Part shown: one piece after another, positions 56,433 to 64,000 of the stretch
How positions within the stretch are numbered: position 1 is the first letter of the stretch
How the letters are laid out: each line of letters starts with the position of its first letter
Source of the DNA: Sphingomonas sp. UV9
GTDB lineage: Bacteria > Pseudomonadota > Alphaproteobacteria > Sphingomonadales > Sphingomonadaceae
Direction: 5' to 3'
Assembly (NCBI RefSeq): GCF_004101245.1
Contig: NZ_SCIN01000002.1
Location: forward strand, 310,001 to 374,000
Length of the DNA stretch: 64,000 nucleotides
Position numbers and translations under genes: made by a program
The notes under the pieces: generated by a model
What the model was told of the DNA's origin: nothing
What the model saw: the letters and a program-made list of their open reading frames with translations, nothing else
The model's database searches: none

Positions 56433-56690
56433 ATGGGTCTCATTCTTTGGCTGATCATCGGCGGCGTCATCGGCTGGATCGCTAGCATGATCATGCGCAC
56501 CGACGCACAGCAGGGCATTTTCCTGAACATCATCGTCGGCATCGTCGGCGCATTCATCGGCGGGCTGGTCCTGTCGGGTGGTTCGATCAACAACGCACCG
56601 CTGACGCTGACCTCGTTCCTGGTCTCGCTGCTGGGCGCCGTCGTCCTGCTCGCGATCGTGAACCTCGTGCGTCGCGGTAGCGTCCGCTAA
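56433..56690 (+). CDS. GlsB/YeaQ/YmgE family stress membrane protein
   Basis: An 85-residue protein with three hydrophobic helices and Gly-rich turns (LIIGGVIGWIASMIM, IIVGIVGAFIGGLVL, FLVSLLGAVVLLAIV). GGAGG lies upstream of the start. The family, formerly called transglycosylase-associated, is induced by envelope or general stress in many bacteria; its biochemical role is unknown. An EcfG-like promoter lies upstream and a strong terminator downstream, so it is probably transcribed alone. Confidence 0.92.
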   Translation: MGLILWLIIGGVIGWIASMIMRTDAQQGIFLNIIVGIVGAFIGGLVLSGGSINNAPLTLTSFLVSLLGAVVLLAIVNLVRRGSVR

Positions 56691-56713
56691 GCTTCGCATC
56701 GTCACGCGAACCG

Positions 56714-56748
56714 AAAGGGCCGTCCGGGCAACCGGGCGGCCCTTTTTT
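56714..56748 (+). terminator. Intrinsic terminator after the GlsB/YeaQ gene
   Basis: The stem AAAGGGCCGTCCGG / CCGGGCGGCCCTTT with a short loop is followed by six T residues. It is 24 bases after the stop codon. Confidence 0.88.
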
Positions 56749-56789
56749 CATGCGTGGAGATGTTCGCCGGATCTGAACCGGCCCTCTCG

Positions 56790-56918
56790 ATCCTCCCCCG
56801 CCAGGGGGAGGTGGCTGGCACTTGCCAGTCGGAGGGGGCGGTAAGGGAAACCCACGTTCCGTGTCCTCCCCCTCCGTCACCTTCGGCGCCACCTCCCCCC
56901 CCCCCGCGGGGGAGGACC
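56790..56918. repeat. Family B palindromic repeat, copy 4
   Basis: TCCTCCCCCGCCAGGGGGAG at the left. The right arm has a run of 11 C residues instead of the CCCCCTGG found in other copies, so the outer stem is partly spoiled, most likely by slippage. It ends about 30 bp from the SIMPL gene stop. Confidence 0.75.
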
Positions 56919-56947
56919 GAAGATGCAGAGAAGGATCGTAATGCGGG

Positions 56948-57685
56948 TCAGTTCAACAGGAACCGCACCGATACCGTGACCGTCACGTCCTTCTCGCCCG
57001 GTGCGATCTGCGTGCTGTCTTTCGCCATCGATGCGCGCGCCATGAACATGGGCTGCGGCGAACCGCCCGTATCCTGCCCCGATTCGGCGATCGACACGAT
57101 CCGCGAAACCCGCAGTCCCGCCGCCTTGGCATAAAGATCTGCGCGGCGCTTGGCTTGCGCCACGGCATCGGCCCGCGCTTCGTCGAGCGCCGCCTCGGGC
57201 TTGTCGATCGACAGGTTCGGTCCGTCGATCTGGTTCGCGCCCTCGGCCACCAGCGCATCGAGGATCGTCCCGGACTTCGCCACGTCGCGGAAGCGGATCG
57301 AGACGGTGTTGGTGGCCTGGTATCCGGTGATCACCGGCGGCTGGTTGTCGGCATAGCGATATTGCGGCGCCAGCTGGACCGACGACGTCGCGATATCGCG
57401 CGGCGCCACGCCCGCCCGCTTCAGCGCCGCCAGCACCTTCGCCATCCGCTGCGCATTGTCGGTGAGCGCGGCTGCCGCGGTGGTCGATTGCGAGACGACG
57501 CCGGCGCGGATCGTCGCGAGATCGGGTACGCGGGTCGTGCGCCCCTCCGCCGTGACGTCGAGCACGGTGCCCGCAGCCGGGATCATCGGCTCGACCGTGG
57601 TCGGCGCGGTCTGCGCGATGGCGGCAGTTCCCGGCAACGCGACGGCAACGCCGGCCAGCGTGGTAAGGAACGATGCGATCTTCAT
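56948..57685 (-). CDS. Periplasmic SIMPL-domain protein
   Basis: A 245-residue exported protein with a signal peptide (MKIASFLTTLAGVAVALPGTAAIAQ). The SIMPL domain (formerly DUF541) covers about 40-245, with VTAEGRTTRVPDLATIRAGV near its start, QYRYADNQPPVITGYQATNTV in the middle and QAKRRADLYAKAAGLRV toward the end. Members such as E. coli YggE form oligomers and are linked to oxidative stress; the biochemical role is open. It is divergent from the RND efflux genes, about 230 bp between starts. Confidence 0.9.
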   Translation of the reverse strand: MKIASFLTTLAGVAVALPGTAAIAQTAPTTVEPMIPAAGTVLDVTAEGRTTRVPDLATIRAGVVSQSTTAAAALTDNAQRMAKVLAALKRAGVAPRDIATSSVQLAPQYRYADNQPPVITGYQATNTVSIRFRDVAKSGTILDALVAEGANQIDGPNLSIDKPEAALDEARADAVAQAKRRADLYAKAAGLRVSRIVSIAESGQDTGGSPQPMFMARASMAKDSTQIAPGEKDVTVTVSVRFLLN

Positions 57686-57915
57686 GACTATGTCTCCCGT
57701 GTAGCCCGTGTGGCCCTATGACGGCGTGTGGCGCCGGGCACGTCAACACAAGCTGAACGTCTTCGAAATTCTCCGATCCTCATTGCGAATAGATCGGATT
57801 CGAAGCATGTCTTCGATCCGCGCTCGTCGAAGGGCTTGAGCACGGTGACTTATTCAGATAACACAGCGAACGAACGGCAAAGCGGGTCGAGACAAGACCG
57901 GTCGGAATTGGGATT

Positions 57916-59103
57916 GTGACGCGCATGAATTACGAGACGAAGATGGTCGGTGGCGAGAGCGAAGAGCCGCTGGCGTTGCCGGACTATAGCGCCCCCTCGC
58001 ATCGCCGCCGAAACATCATCATAATCATTCTCGTCGTGCTGGCGATCGCCGTGGCGGTCTATGCCTTCAAGTCCGGCAAGAAGGATGTCGCGGCCGCGAC
58101 GCCCGGCGCGCAATTGCCGACCGTGTCGGTGGTCGTGCCGGGCCGGCAGTCGGTCGACCGGACGATCTCCGCAACGGGCACGCTGGCGGCGCGTCGCGAG
58201 ATGCCGGTCGGCGTCGCGGGCGAGGGCGGGATGATCACGCGCGTGCTGGTCGAGCCTGGCACCTGGGTCGCGGCGGGTCAGGTCTTGGCGACCGTCGATC
58301 GCTCGGTCCAGAACGAGACGGCCGCGTCGCTCGCCGCCTCGGTCAGCGTCGCGCGCTCGGACGAGACGATCGCGCAGGCCGAACTCGATCGCGCCAAACA
58401 GCTCGTCGACCGCGGCTTCATCTCGAAGGCGGATCTTCAGCGCAAGGCCGCGACGCGCGATGCCGCGGCGGCGCGCGTGAAGGTGGCGCAGGCGACGCTC
58501 GGCGAGGCACGGGCCCGCAACGGCCGGCTCGATATCCGCGCGCCCGCCGCAGGGCTGGTGCTGACCCGCGGTGTCGAGGCCGGCCAGATCGTCGGGCCAT
58601 CGGCGGGCGTGCTGTTCCGCATGGCGATGGGCGGCCAGATGGAGATGCGCGCGCAGTTGAGCGAAGCGGACCTGACCGGGCTGCGTGTCGGTGCGCGCGC
58701 GACCGTCGTGCCGGTCGGCACCACGCAGGAATATCCCGGCGAAGTCTGGCAGGTCTCGCCCGTCATCGATCCGCAGAGCCGCCAGGGCATCGCGCGCATC
58801 GCGGTCAAATACGATCCCGCCCTGCGTCCCGGTGGGTTCGCCGCGGCGACCATCGTCGGCGGCGTCACGCAGGCGCCCTTGCTCCCCGACTCCGCGCTGC
58901 AAAGCGACGAGAAGGGCAATTACGTCTATATCGTCGGCCCCGGCGACAAGATCATCCGGCGCAACGTCAAGATCGGCCAGGTCTCCGATGCTGGCGTGAC
59001 GATCGTCGGCGGCCTCGACGGCTCGGAGCGCGTCGTCCAGTCTGCGGGCGGCTTCCTCGCCCCCGGTCAGACGGTCAAGCCGATCATCAAGAAGGCAAGC
59101 TGA
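57916..59103 (+). CDS. RND efflux periplasmic adaptor (membrane fusion protein)
   Basis: A 395-residue periplasmic adaptor linking the RND pump to an outer-membrane channel. The start is GTG at 57916 with GGAATT eight bases upstream; ATG at 57925 is an alternative. It has a single N-terminal transmembrane helix (IIIIILVVLAIAVAVYAF, about 37-54) rather than a lipobox. Lipoyl halves are seen around VAGEGGMITRVLVEPGTWVAAGQVLATVD and GLVLTRGVEAGQIVG, and a coiled-coil hairpin lies between. The pump follows at 4 bp. No TolC-type gene is in the window. Confidence 0.92.
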   Translation: MTRMNYETKMVGGESEEPLALPDYSAPSHRRRNIIIIILVVLAIAVAVYAFKSGKKDVAAATPGAQLPTVSVVVPGRQSVDRTISATGTLAARREMPVGVAGEGGMITRVLVEPGTWVAAGQVLATVDRSVQNETAASLAASVSVARSDETIAQAELDRAKQLVDRGFISKADLQRKAATRDAAAARVKVAQATLGEARARNGRLDIRAPAAGLVLTRGVEAGQIVGPSAGVLFRMAMGGQMEMRAQLSEADLTGLRVGARATVVPVGTTQEYPGEVWQVSPVIDPQSRQGIARIAVKYDPALRPGGFAAATIVGGVTQAPLLPDSALQSDEKGNYVYIVGPGDKIIRRNVKIGQVSDAGVTIVGGLDGSERVVQSAGGFLAPGQTVKPIIKKAS

Positions 59104-59107
59104 GCCC

Positions 59108-62100
59108 ATGAACTTCCGCAACATCTCGGCCTGGTCGATCCGCAACCCGGTTCCGCCGATCGTCCTGTTCCTGGCCCTGATGCTTGCGGGCGTCGTCAGC
59201 TTCATGCGGATGGACGTCAACCGCGATCCCGACATCGACTTCCCGATCGCGATCGTCGTCGTCAACCAGCCGGGCGCGGCGCCGACCGAGATGGAGACGC
59301 AGGTCACGCAGCGCGTCGAGGCGGCGGTGCGCTCGCTCCAGGGCATCGACGAGATCAATTCGACCGTCACCGAAGGCAATTCGGAAACGGTGATCCAGCT
59401 CACCATCGGCACGCCGATCGACCGCGCGGTGAACGACGTGCGCGACGCGATCGCGCAGATCCGCAGCGACCTGCCCGACGGGATCCTCGAGCCGCAGGTC
59501 TACCGCGCGAACACCAGCGGCAACGACGTCGCGAGCTTCGCGGCGATCACCACCGACATGACCGTCGAACAGCTCTCCTGGTACATCGACGACACCGTCA
59601 CCAAGGAATTGCTGTCGGTCCCCGGCATGGCGACGATCAGCCGCAACGGTGGCGTCAGTCGCGAGATCCGGGTCATCCTCGATCCGCTGAAACTCCAGAG
59701 CCAGGGGCTGACCGCCAGCCAGGTCAATCTGCAGTTGCGTCAGGTCAACCTGAACGCGGCGGGCGGTCGTGCGGAAATCGCCGGCTCCGAACAGTCGATC
59801 CGCGTGCTGGGCAACGCGCGCGACGCGACCGACCTCGGCCAGACGCAGATCAACGTCGGCAATGGCCGCACCGTGCGCTTGGCGGACATCGCGCAGGTCC
59901 GCGATCTCTACGCCGAGCAGCGCAGCCGCGCGACGGTCGACGGTCGCCAGGCGATCACCTTCGATTTCCAGCGGGCCAAGGGCGCGTCCGACGTCACCGT
60001 CTATCATGCCGCGGTCGAGAAGCTGCGCGCGCTCGAAAAGCGCAATCCGTCGGTCAAGTTCGTCCAGCGCTACACCACCACCGACTATACCGAAGCGCAG
60101 TATGAAAGCGCGATCCATGCGATGATCGAGGGCGCGATCCTCGCCGTCATCGTCGTCTTCCTCTTCCTGCGCGATTGGCGCGCGACCGCGATTTCCGCGC
60201 TGGCGATCCCGTTGTCGGCGATCCCCGCCTTCTGGTTCATGGATCTGCTCGGCTTCGATCTTAACGGCATGACTTTGCTCGCGCTCAGCCTGGTCGCGGG
60301 CGTGCTGGTCGATGACGCGATCGTCGAGATCGAGAACATCGTCCGGCATATGCGAATGGGCAAATCCGCCTATCAGGCGTCGATCGACGCCGCCGACGAG
60401 ATCGGTCTCGCGGTGCTGGCGACGACGATGGCGATCGTCGCGGTGTTCATGCCGGTCGCGCTGATGCCGGGTATCGCCGGCCAGTTCTTCAAGAATTTCG
60501 GCCTGACGGTGGTCGCTGCCGTGCTGATGAGCCTCGCGGTCGCGCGGCTCGTGACGCCGATGATCGCGGCGTATTTCCTCAAGTCGTTCGGCCATGCCAG
60601 CCACGGCGAGGGCAAGATCATGGACTGGTATGTCCGCACGCTCCACTGGACGCTGGACAGCCGCAAGGCCGCGGCATGGCGCGCGCGCGGCGGCATCCGG
60701 AAGATGTTCAACCGCGTGATGGATCACCGGATGTGGGCGATCGGCGCGGGCGTGGTCGCCTTCGCGCTGACGCTGTTCATGTTCACCGTCATCCCCTCGC
60801 AGTTCCAGCCGACCCGCGACGAGGATGATTCCACCGCCCAGATCGAGATGGTGCCCGGCACCACGCTGGCGCAGACCGACGCGGTGGTCGCGCGGGTCGG
60901 CCAGATCCTCAGCCAGCAACCCGAAGTCGCCACCGTCTATGCGCGCACGCGGGTCGGCAGCGGGATCGTGACCGCCAACCTGCGTCCCGATCGCAAGGAG
61001 AAGTCGGTCGATTTCGAACGCCGGCTCGCGCCGCAGATGACCGCGATCCCCGATGCCCGCGTGTCGTTCCGCTCGCAGTCGGGCTGGGGCGGCAGCGGGC
61101 GTGACGTGACGATCGTCCTCGGCGGCAGCGATCCCGCCAAGCTGCAACAGGCGGCCGACAAGATCGTCGCCGAGATGGGCTCGCTCAAGTCGCTGACCGC
61201 ACCGCGCGTGTCGGGCGGCATGCAGCGTCCTGAAATCGTCATCCGTCCCCGCTTCGATCTCGCCGCCAATCTCGGCGTGACCACGCAGGCGCTGTCGTCG
61301 GCGATCCGGATCGCGACGCTCGGCGATATCGACCAGAACTCGGCGCGTTTCTCGCTCTCCGATCGCCAGATTCCGATCCGCGTCGCGCTCGATCAGTCGG
61401 CGCGGACCAGCCTGTCAACGATCCAGAATCTGCCGGTATCGACCGCATCGGGTGGCTCCGTGCCGCTCAACCTCGTCGCGGATATCGGCCTCGGCTCGGG
61501 TCCGACCAAGATCGACCGCGTCAACCAGCAGCGCCAGATCACGCTCGGCGCCGATCTCGCGCCCGGTGTCGTGATCTCGGATGCGATGAAGCAGGTTCAT
61601 GCGCTGCCCGCGATGAAGTCCCTGCCGGTCGGCGTCAGCGAACTCACGCTTGGCCAGAGCAAGTGGCAGGCGGAGATGATCACCAACTTCATCACTGCAG
61701 TGATCGCGGGCACGTTCCTGGTGTTCGCAGTGCTGGTGCTGCTGTACCGCCGCGTGTTGCCGCCGTTCGTCAACATGGGGTCGTTGCTGCTCGCGCCGCT
61801 CGGCGGTCTGCTCGCGCTGTGGGCGACCGGACAGCCGCTGTCGCTGCCGGTGTATATCGGCCTGCTGATGCTGCTCGGCATCGTCGCCAAGAACTCGATC
61901 CTGCTGATCGACTTCGCGCTCGACGAGATGAGCAAGGGCGTCGACGCTTTCACCGCGATCATCGATGCCGGGCACAAGCGCGCCCAGCCGATCGTGATGA
62001 CGACGGTCGCGATGGTCGCCGGCATGGTGCCGACCGCGATGTCGCTCAGCGGCGATTCGTCGTCGCGCGCGCCGATGGGCACGGTCGTGATCGGCGGCCT

Positions 62101-62338
62101 CGCGCTGTCGACGTTGTTGACCCTCCTGATCATCCCCGCGGCGTTCAGCCTGGCGGTCGGGATCGAGCGTTATGTCGGGCCACGGCTGAGCCGTCGCCTG
62201 CTCACCTATCGTCCGGGTGACAATGGCGACGACGTGATCGAGATCGCCGGGCCCAATCCGGGGCCGTTGCTCGGGCCGGCGACCGGCAAGCTCGGTCACG
62301 GCCGCGATCAGGGTGACGGCACGCAACCCGCCGAGTGA
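59108..62338 (+). CDS. RND efflux pump permease (AcrB/MdtB-like)
   Basis: A 1076-residue proton-driven inner-membrane pump. The N-terminal helix and [21 protein letters not shown] are typical of HAE1-type pumps. The first membrane block includes the charge-relay segment [20 protein letters not shown] with two Asp residues in helix 4, and [15 protein letters not shown]. The second block ends with [23 protein letters not shown] and [11 protein letters not shown]. Two periplasmic porter and docking regions lie between. The C-terminal tail of about 50 residues is hydrophilic. Substrates are unknown; it is paired with the upstream adaptor gene. Confidence 0.95.
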   Translation: MNFRNISAWSIRNPVPPIVLFLALMLAGVVSFMRMDVNRDPDIDFPIAIVVVNQPGAAPTEMETQVTQRVEAAVRSLQGIDEINSTVTEGNSETVIQLTIGTPIDRAVNDVRDAIAQIRSDLPDGILEPQVYRANTSGNDVASFAAITTDMTVEQLSWYIDDTVTKELLSVPGMATISRNGGVSREIRVILDPLKLQSQGLTASQVNLQLRQVNLNAAGGRAEIAGSEQSIRVLGNARDATDLGQTQINVGNGRTVRLADIAQVRDLYAEQRSRATVDGRQAITFDFQRAKGASDVTVYHAAVEKLRALEKRNPSVKFVQRYTTTDYTEAQYESAIHAMIEGAILAVIVVFLFLRDWRATAISALAIPLSAIPAFWFMDLLGFDLNGMTLLALSLVAGVLVDDAIVEIENIVRHMRMGKSAYQASIDAADEIGLAVLATTMAIVAVFMPVALMPGIAGQFFKNFGLTVVAAVLMSLAVARLVTPMIAAYFLKSFGHASHGEGKIMDWYVRTLHWTLDSRKAAAWRARGGIRKMFNRVMDHRMWAIGAGVVAFALTLFMFTVIPSQFQPTRDEDDSTAQIEMVPGTTLAQTDAVVARVGQILSQQPEVATVYARTRVGSGIVTANLRPDRKEKSVDFERRLAPQMTAIPDARVSFRSQSGWGGSGRDVTIVLGGSDPAKLQQAADKIVAEMGSLKSLTAPRVSGGMQRPEIVIRPRFDLAANLGVTTQALSSAIRIATLGDIDQNSARFSLSDRQIPIRVALDQSARTSLSTIQNLPVSTASGGSVPLNLVADIGLGSGPTKIDRVNQQRQITLGADLAPGVVISDAMKQVHALPAMKSLPVGVSELTLGQSKWQAEMITNFITAVIAGTFLVFAVLVLLYRRVLPPFVNMGSLLLAPLGGLLALWATGQPLSLPVYIGLLMLLGIVAKNSILLIDFALDEMSKGVDAFTAIIDAGHKRAQPIVMTTVAMVAGMVPTAMSLSGDSSSRAPMGTVVIGGLALSTLLTLLIIPAAFSLAVGIERYVGPRLSRRLLTYRPGDNGDDVIEIAGPNPGPLLGPATGKLGHGRDQGDGTQPAE

Positions 62339-62363
62339 GACACCCGAGACGCGCCTCTCTGCA

Positions 62364-62413
62364 CCCGGGCACCCGAACCGCCGCAACGGCGTGAACATTC
62401 GGGGCGCCCGGGG
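62364..62413 (+). terminator. Large hairpin downstream of the RND pump gene
   Basis: CCCGGGCACCCGAA pairs imperfectly with TTCGGGGCGCCCGGG, with an inner CGCCG/CGGCG stem. ATTGTTA follows. It starts 26 bases after the pump stop and ends just before the DUF445 gene, so it may end the efflux transcript. Confidence 0.55.
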
Positions 62414-62425
62414 ATTGTTACGGCT

Positions 62426-63694
62426 ATGACGCTTTTACCCCGTAGGCGCCCGGCCGGCGAAGCTCCCCCACCGGCACTCGTCCGCATGCGGATCGTCGCC
62501 ACCGGCCTGCTCGTTTTGATGGCCGCGACGTTCTTCGTCAGCCGCGCCCTGGTTCCCGTCCACCCGGCGTTTGGGTTCGTCCGCGCTTTTGCCGAGGCGG
62601 CGATGGTCGGTGGGCTGGCGGACTGGTTCGCGGTCACCGCGCTGTTCCGTCATCCGCTCGGCCTGCCGATCCCCCACACCGCGATCGTGCCGCGCAACAA
62701 GGACCGGATCGGCGACACGCTCGCGCAGTTCCTCCGCGCCAACTTCCTGATCCCGGTCGTCATCGCGCGGCGAACCCGTCGTCTCGACGTCGCCGGGGCG
62801 ATCGCCCGCTGGCTGACCGATCCGCCGGAAGGGGCGGGGGGGCGTTTCCGGCAGGGCGCGTCGAAGCTGGTCGCTCAGATCCTCGAAGGGCTAGACCCGG
62901 CGCGGCTCGGTGGGATGGTCAAGGCCGGTATCGGTGCGCGTTTGCGGGAAACCGAGGTTTCGCCGATCCTCGGCCAGCTTCTGAAGGCTGCGATCGCCGA
63001 GCGCCGGCACGCGCCCTTGCTCGAAAGCGCGATCCGCTGGGCAGCCAAGACGCTCGCGGCAAACGATCACCTTGTCCGCGCGATGGTTCATGACAAGGCC
63101 GGCTCGATCCTGCGCTGGACCGGTCTCGACACGACCGTCGCCGACAAGCTCATCAGCGGCTTCGACAAACTGCTCGCCGAGATGGCCGAGGACCCCGAGC
63201 ATCCGCTCAGGCTGAAGGCGGAGGAGGGGCTCGATCGCCTCGCCTGGGATCTCCAATATGACCGCCGCATGCGCGAGCGTGTCGAGACGATGAAGAACGA
63301 CCTGCTCGACAACCCGGCGATGCAACGCTGGCTCGACGGTCTGTGGGAACAGGCGCGCGGCGCGCTCCTCGCGATCGCCCGCGACCCCGAGCGCGCGATG
63401 GCCGGCAAGCTCGGCGACATCCTCCGCCAGCTTGGCGAGACGCTCCAGCACGACCCGCGCATGTCGCGGACGATCAACCGGTTCGTCCGGCGTGCGGCCG
63501 TCGGCGCGGCGGCCGATTATGGCGACGGTATCGTCAAGCTCGTGTCGGAAACCGTCCGTAGCTGGGATGCCGACACGATCACCAGCCGCCTGGAAAACGC
63601 CGTCGGGCGCGACCTGCAATATATCCGCGTGAACGGCACGATCGTTGGCGGCTTGGTCGGGCTGGTGATCCACAGCGTGGACGTGCTGTTATAG
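62426..63694 (+). CDS. DUF445 family inner-membrane protein
   Basis: A 422-residue protein of the YjiN/DUF445 family. Residues about 25-45 form the first transmembrane helix (MRIVATGLLVLMAATFFVSRAL), then come AFAEAAMVGGLADWFAVTALFRHPLGLPIPHTAIVPRNKDRIG, the family hallmark, and a long helical, charged middle region. A C-terminal helix (VNGTIVGGLVGLVIHSVDVLL) returns to the membrane. The function is unknown. It has its own short leader after a large hairpin. Confidence 0.92.
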   Translation: MTLLPRRRPAGEAPPPALVRMRIVATGLLVLMAATFFVSRALVPVHPAFGFVRAFAEAAMVGGLADWFAVTALFRHPLGLPIPHTAIVPRNKDRIGDTLAQFLRANFLIPVVIARRTRRLDVAGAIARWLTDPPEGAGGRFRQGASKLVAQILEGLDPARLGGMVKAGIGARLRETEVSPILGQLLKAAIAERRHAPLLESAIRWAAKTLAANDHLVRAMVHDKAGSILRWTGLDTTVADKLISGFDKLLAEMAEDPEHPLRLKAEEGLDRLAWDLQYDRRMRERVETMKNDLLDNPAMQRWLDGLWEQARGALLAIARDPERAMAGKLGDILRQLGETLQHDPRMSRTINRFVRRAAVGAAADYGDGIVKLVSETVRSWDADTITSRLENAVGRDLQYIRVNGTIVGGLVGLVIHSVDVLL

Positions 63695-63766
63695 GATTAC
63701 GCGGCAGAGCCGGTTCGCCTTACAGCTCGCAAGTCCGAAACACTGCCGGTGTGGCGTGCGCGTCTT

Positions 63767-63823
63767 GTTCTCCCGCGAAGGCGGCAGCCCAGTCTGGGTC
63801 CCCGCCTTCGCGGGGAGACAAAT
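63767..63823. repeat. Palindromic repeat (A-related)
   Basis: CTCCCGCGAAGGCGG and CCGCCTTCGCGGGGAG (allowing for the shared GTCCC) form a stem around AGCCCAGTCTGGGT. It is in the window-end gap after the DUF445 gene. Confidence 0.65.
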
Positions 63824-63871
63824 GAGGTAAAGAATAGCCGTTCTACCGGCCACCCCCTCGCTGTTTCCGCA

Positions 63872-63925
63872 ACAACACCACCCCGGCGGAGGCAGGGGCC
63901 CAATTGGCAAGGTCGCGGTAACGGC
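63872..63925. repeat. Short palindromic repeat (relative of 47881 copy)
   Basis: ACCACCCCGGCGGAGGCAGG followed by GGCCCAATTGGCAAGG, resembling the copy after the ATP-grasp gene. Beyond these two elements I see no gene in 63695-64000. Confidence 0.6.
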
Positions 63926-64000
63926 GCGCGGCGGAACTCAGCAACGTTCCCCAATTGGGCGCCGGGATGGTGTCGGGAGTAAAGAGGTGGCGAGTGGGGT

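Noticed and set aside
56894..56906. C11 homopolymer as a possible phase-variation tract
   Set aside because: It lies in the arm of an intergenic family B repeat, not in a coding region or promoter spacer, so slippage would not switch a gene obviously.
57916..62338. Metal-specific (CzcA-type) efflux system
   Set aside because: The permease helix 4 reads [13 protein letters not shown] as in HAE1 drug pumps and the adaptor lacks metal-binding motifs, so only a general RND pump is claimed.

Overview
This window is high-GC DNA with the gene set and order of an alphaproteobacterium of the Sphingomonadales, most likely Sphingomonas. The grounds are a Ros/MucR regulator, a SciP (DUF1153) homologue, ATP phosphoribosyltransferase regulatory subunit HisZ, alphaproteobacterial-type SerC, EcfG-type promoters (GGAAC-N16-17-CGTT), the sphingomonad XrtA/PEP-CTERM regulators PrsK, PrsR and PrsT, and dense short palindromic intergenic repeats. 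It looks chromosomal. I see no insertion sequence, prophage, CRISPR array, rRNA or tRNA.

Layout. 0-2 kb: the end of motB and a mucR-family gene. 2-10 kb: a tight operon for peptide and sulphur amino-acid breakdown (sdaA, oligopeptidase A, a Cds1-like cysteine desulfhydrase, ATP-dependent 5-oxoprolinase). 10-15.6 kb: secreted hydrolases (GH3 beta-glucosidase, a BNR sialidase-like protein, a DUF885 protein). 15.6-16 kb: a small NepR-like ORF behind an EcfG-type promoter. 16-24 kb: exopolysaccharide genes (manC, polyprenyl glycosylphosphotransferase, prsK, prsR, prsT). 24-30 kb: a DUF815 ATPase, an EcfG-controlled small membrane protein, an ABC-F ATPase, and a PepSY/response-regulator/kinase operon. 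30-39 kb: housekeeping metabolism (pheA, membrane cytochrome c, LOG protein, extensin-like protein, serC-serA, hisZ-purA).

39-44 kb is a minus-strand run reading dnaJ-like, yihY, fabI, DUF559, aroC. The DUF559 endonuclease gene sits between inverted copies of a palindromic repeat. 44-48 kb carries the transglutaminase / circularly permuted ATP-grasp-alpha-E pair, whose function is not known. 48-51.5 kb is the bacterial NHEJ pair ligD and ku. 51.6-57.7 kb holds pdxH, a CDF metal transporter, a PhzF protein, mnmA with a UVR-domain partner, sciP, a GlsB/YeaQ membrane protein and a SIMPL protein. 57.9-63.7 kb holds an RND efflux pair and a DUF445 membrane protein.

Three families of palindromic repeats (called A, B and C here) fill many intergenic gaps. 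In several places they supply gene parts: the ligD inter-domain linker, the possible start of the extensin-like gene, the Shine-Dalgarno sequences of the DUF559 gene and aroC, and the DUF559 C-terminus. The most interesting items are the DUF559/inverted-repeat unit, the NepR-like small ORF with its EcfG promoter, the palindrome-derived segment of LigD, and the uncharacterised ATP-grasp/alpha-E/transglutaminase pair.
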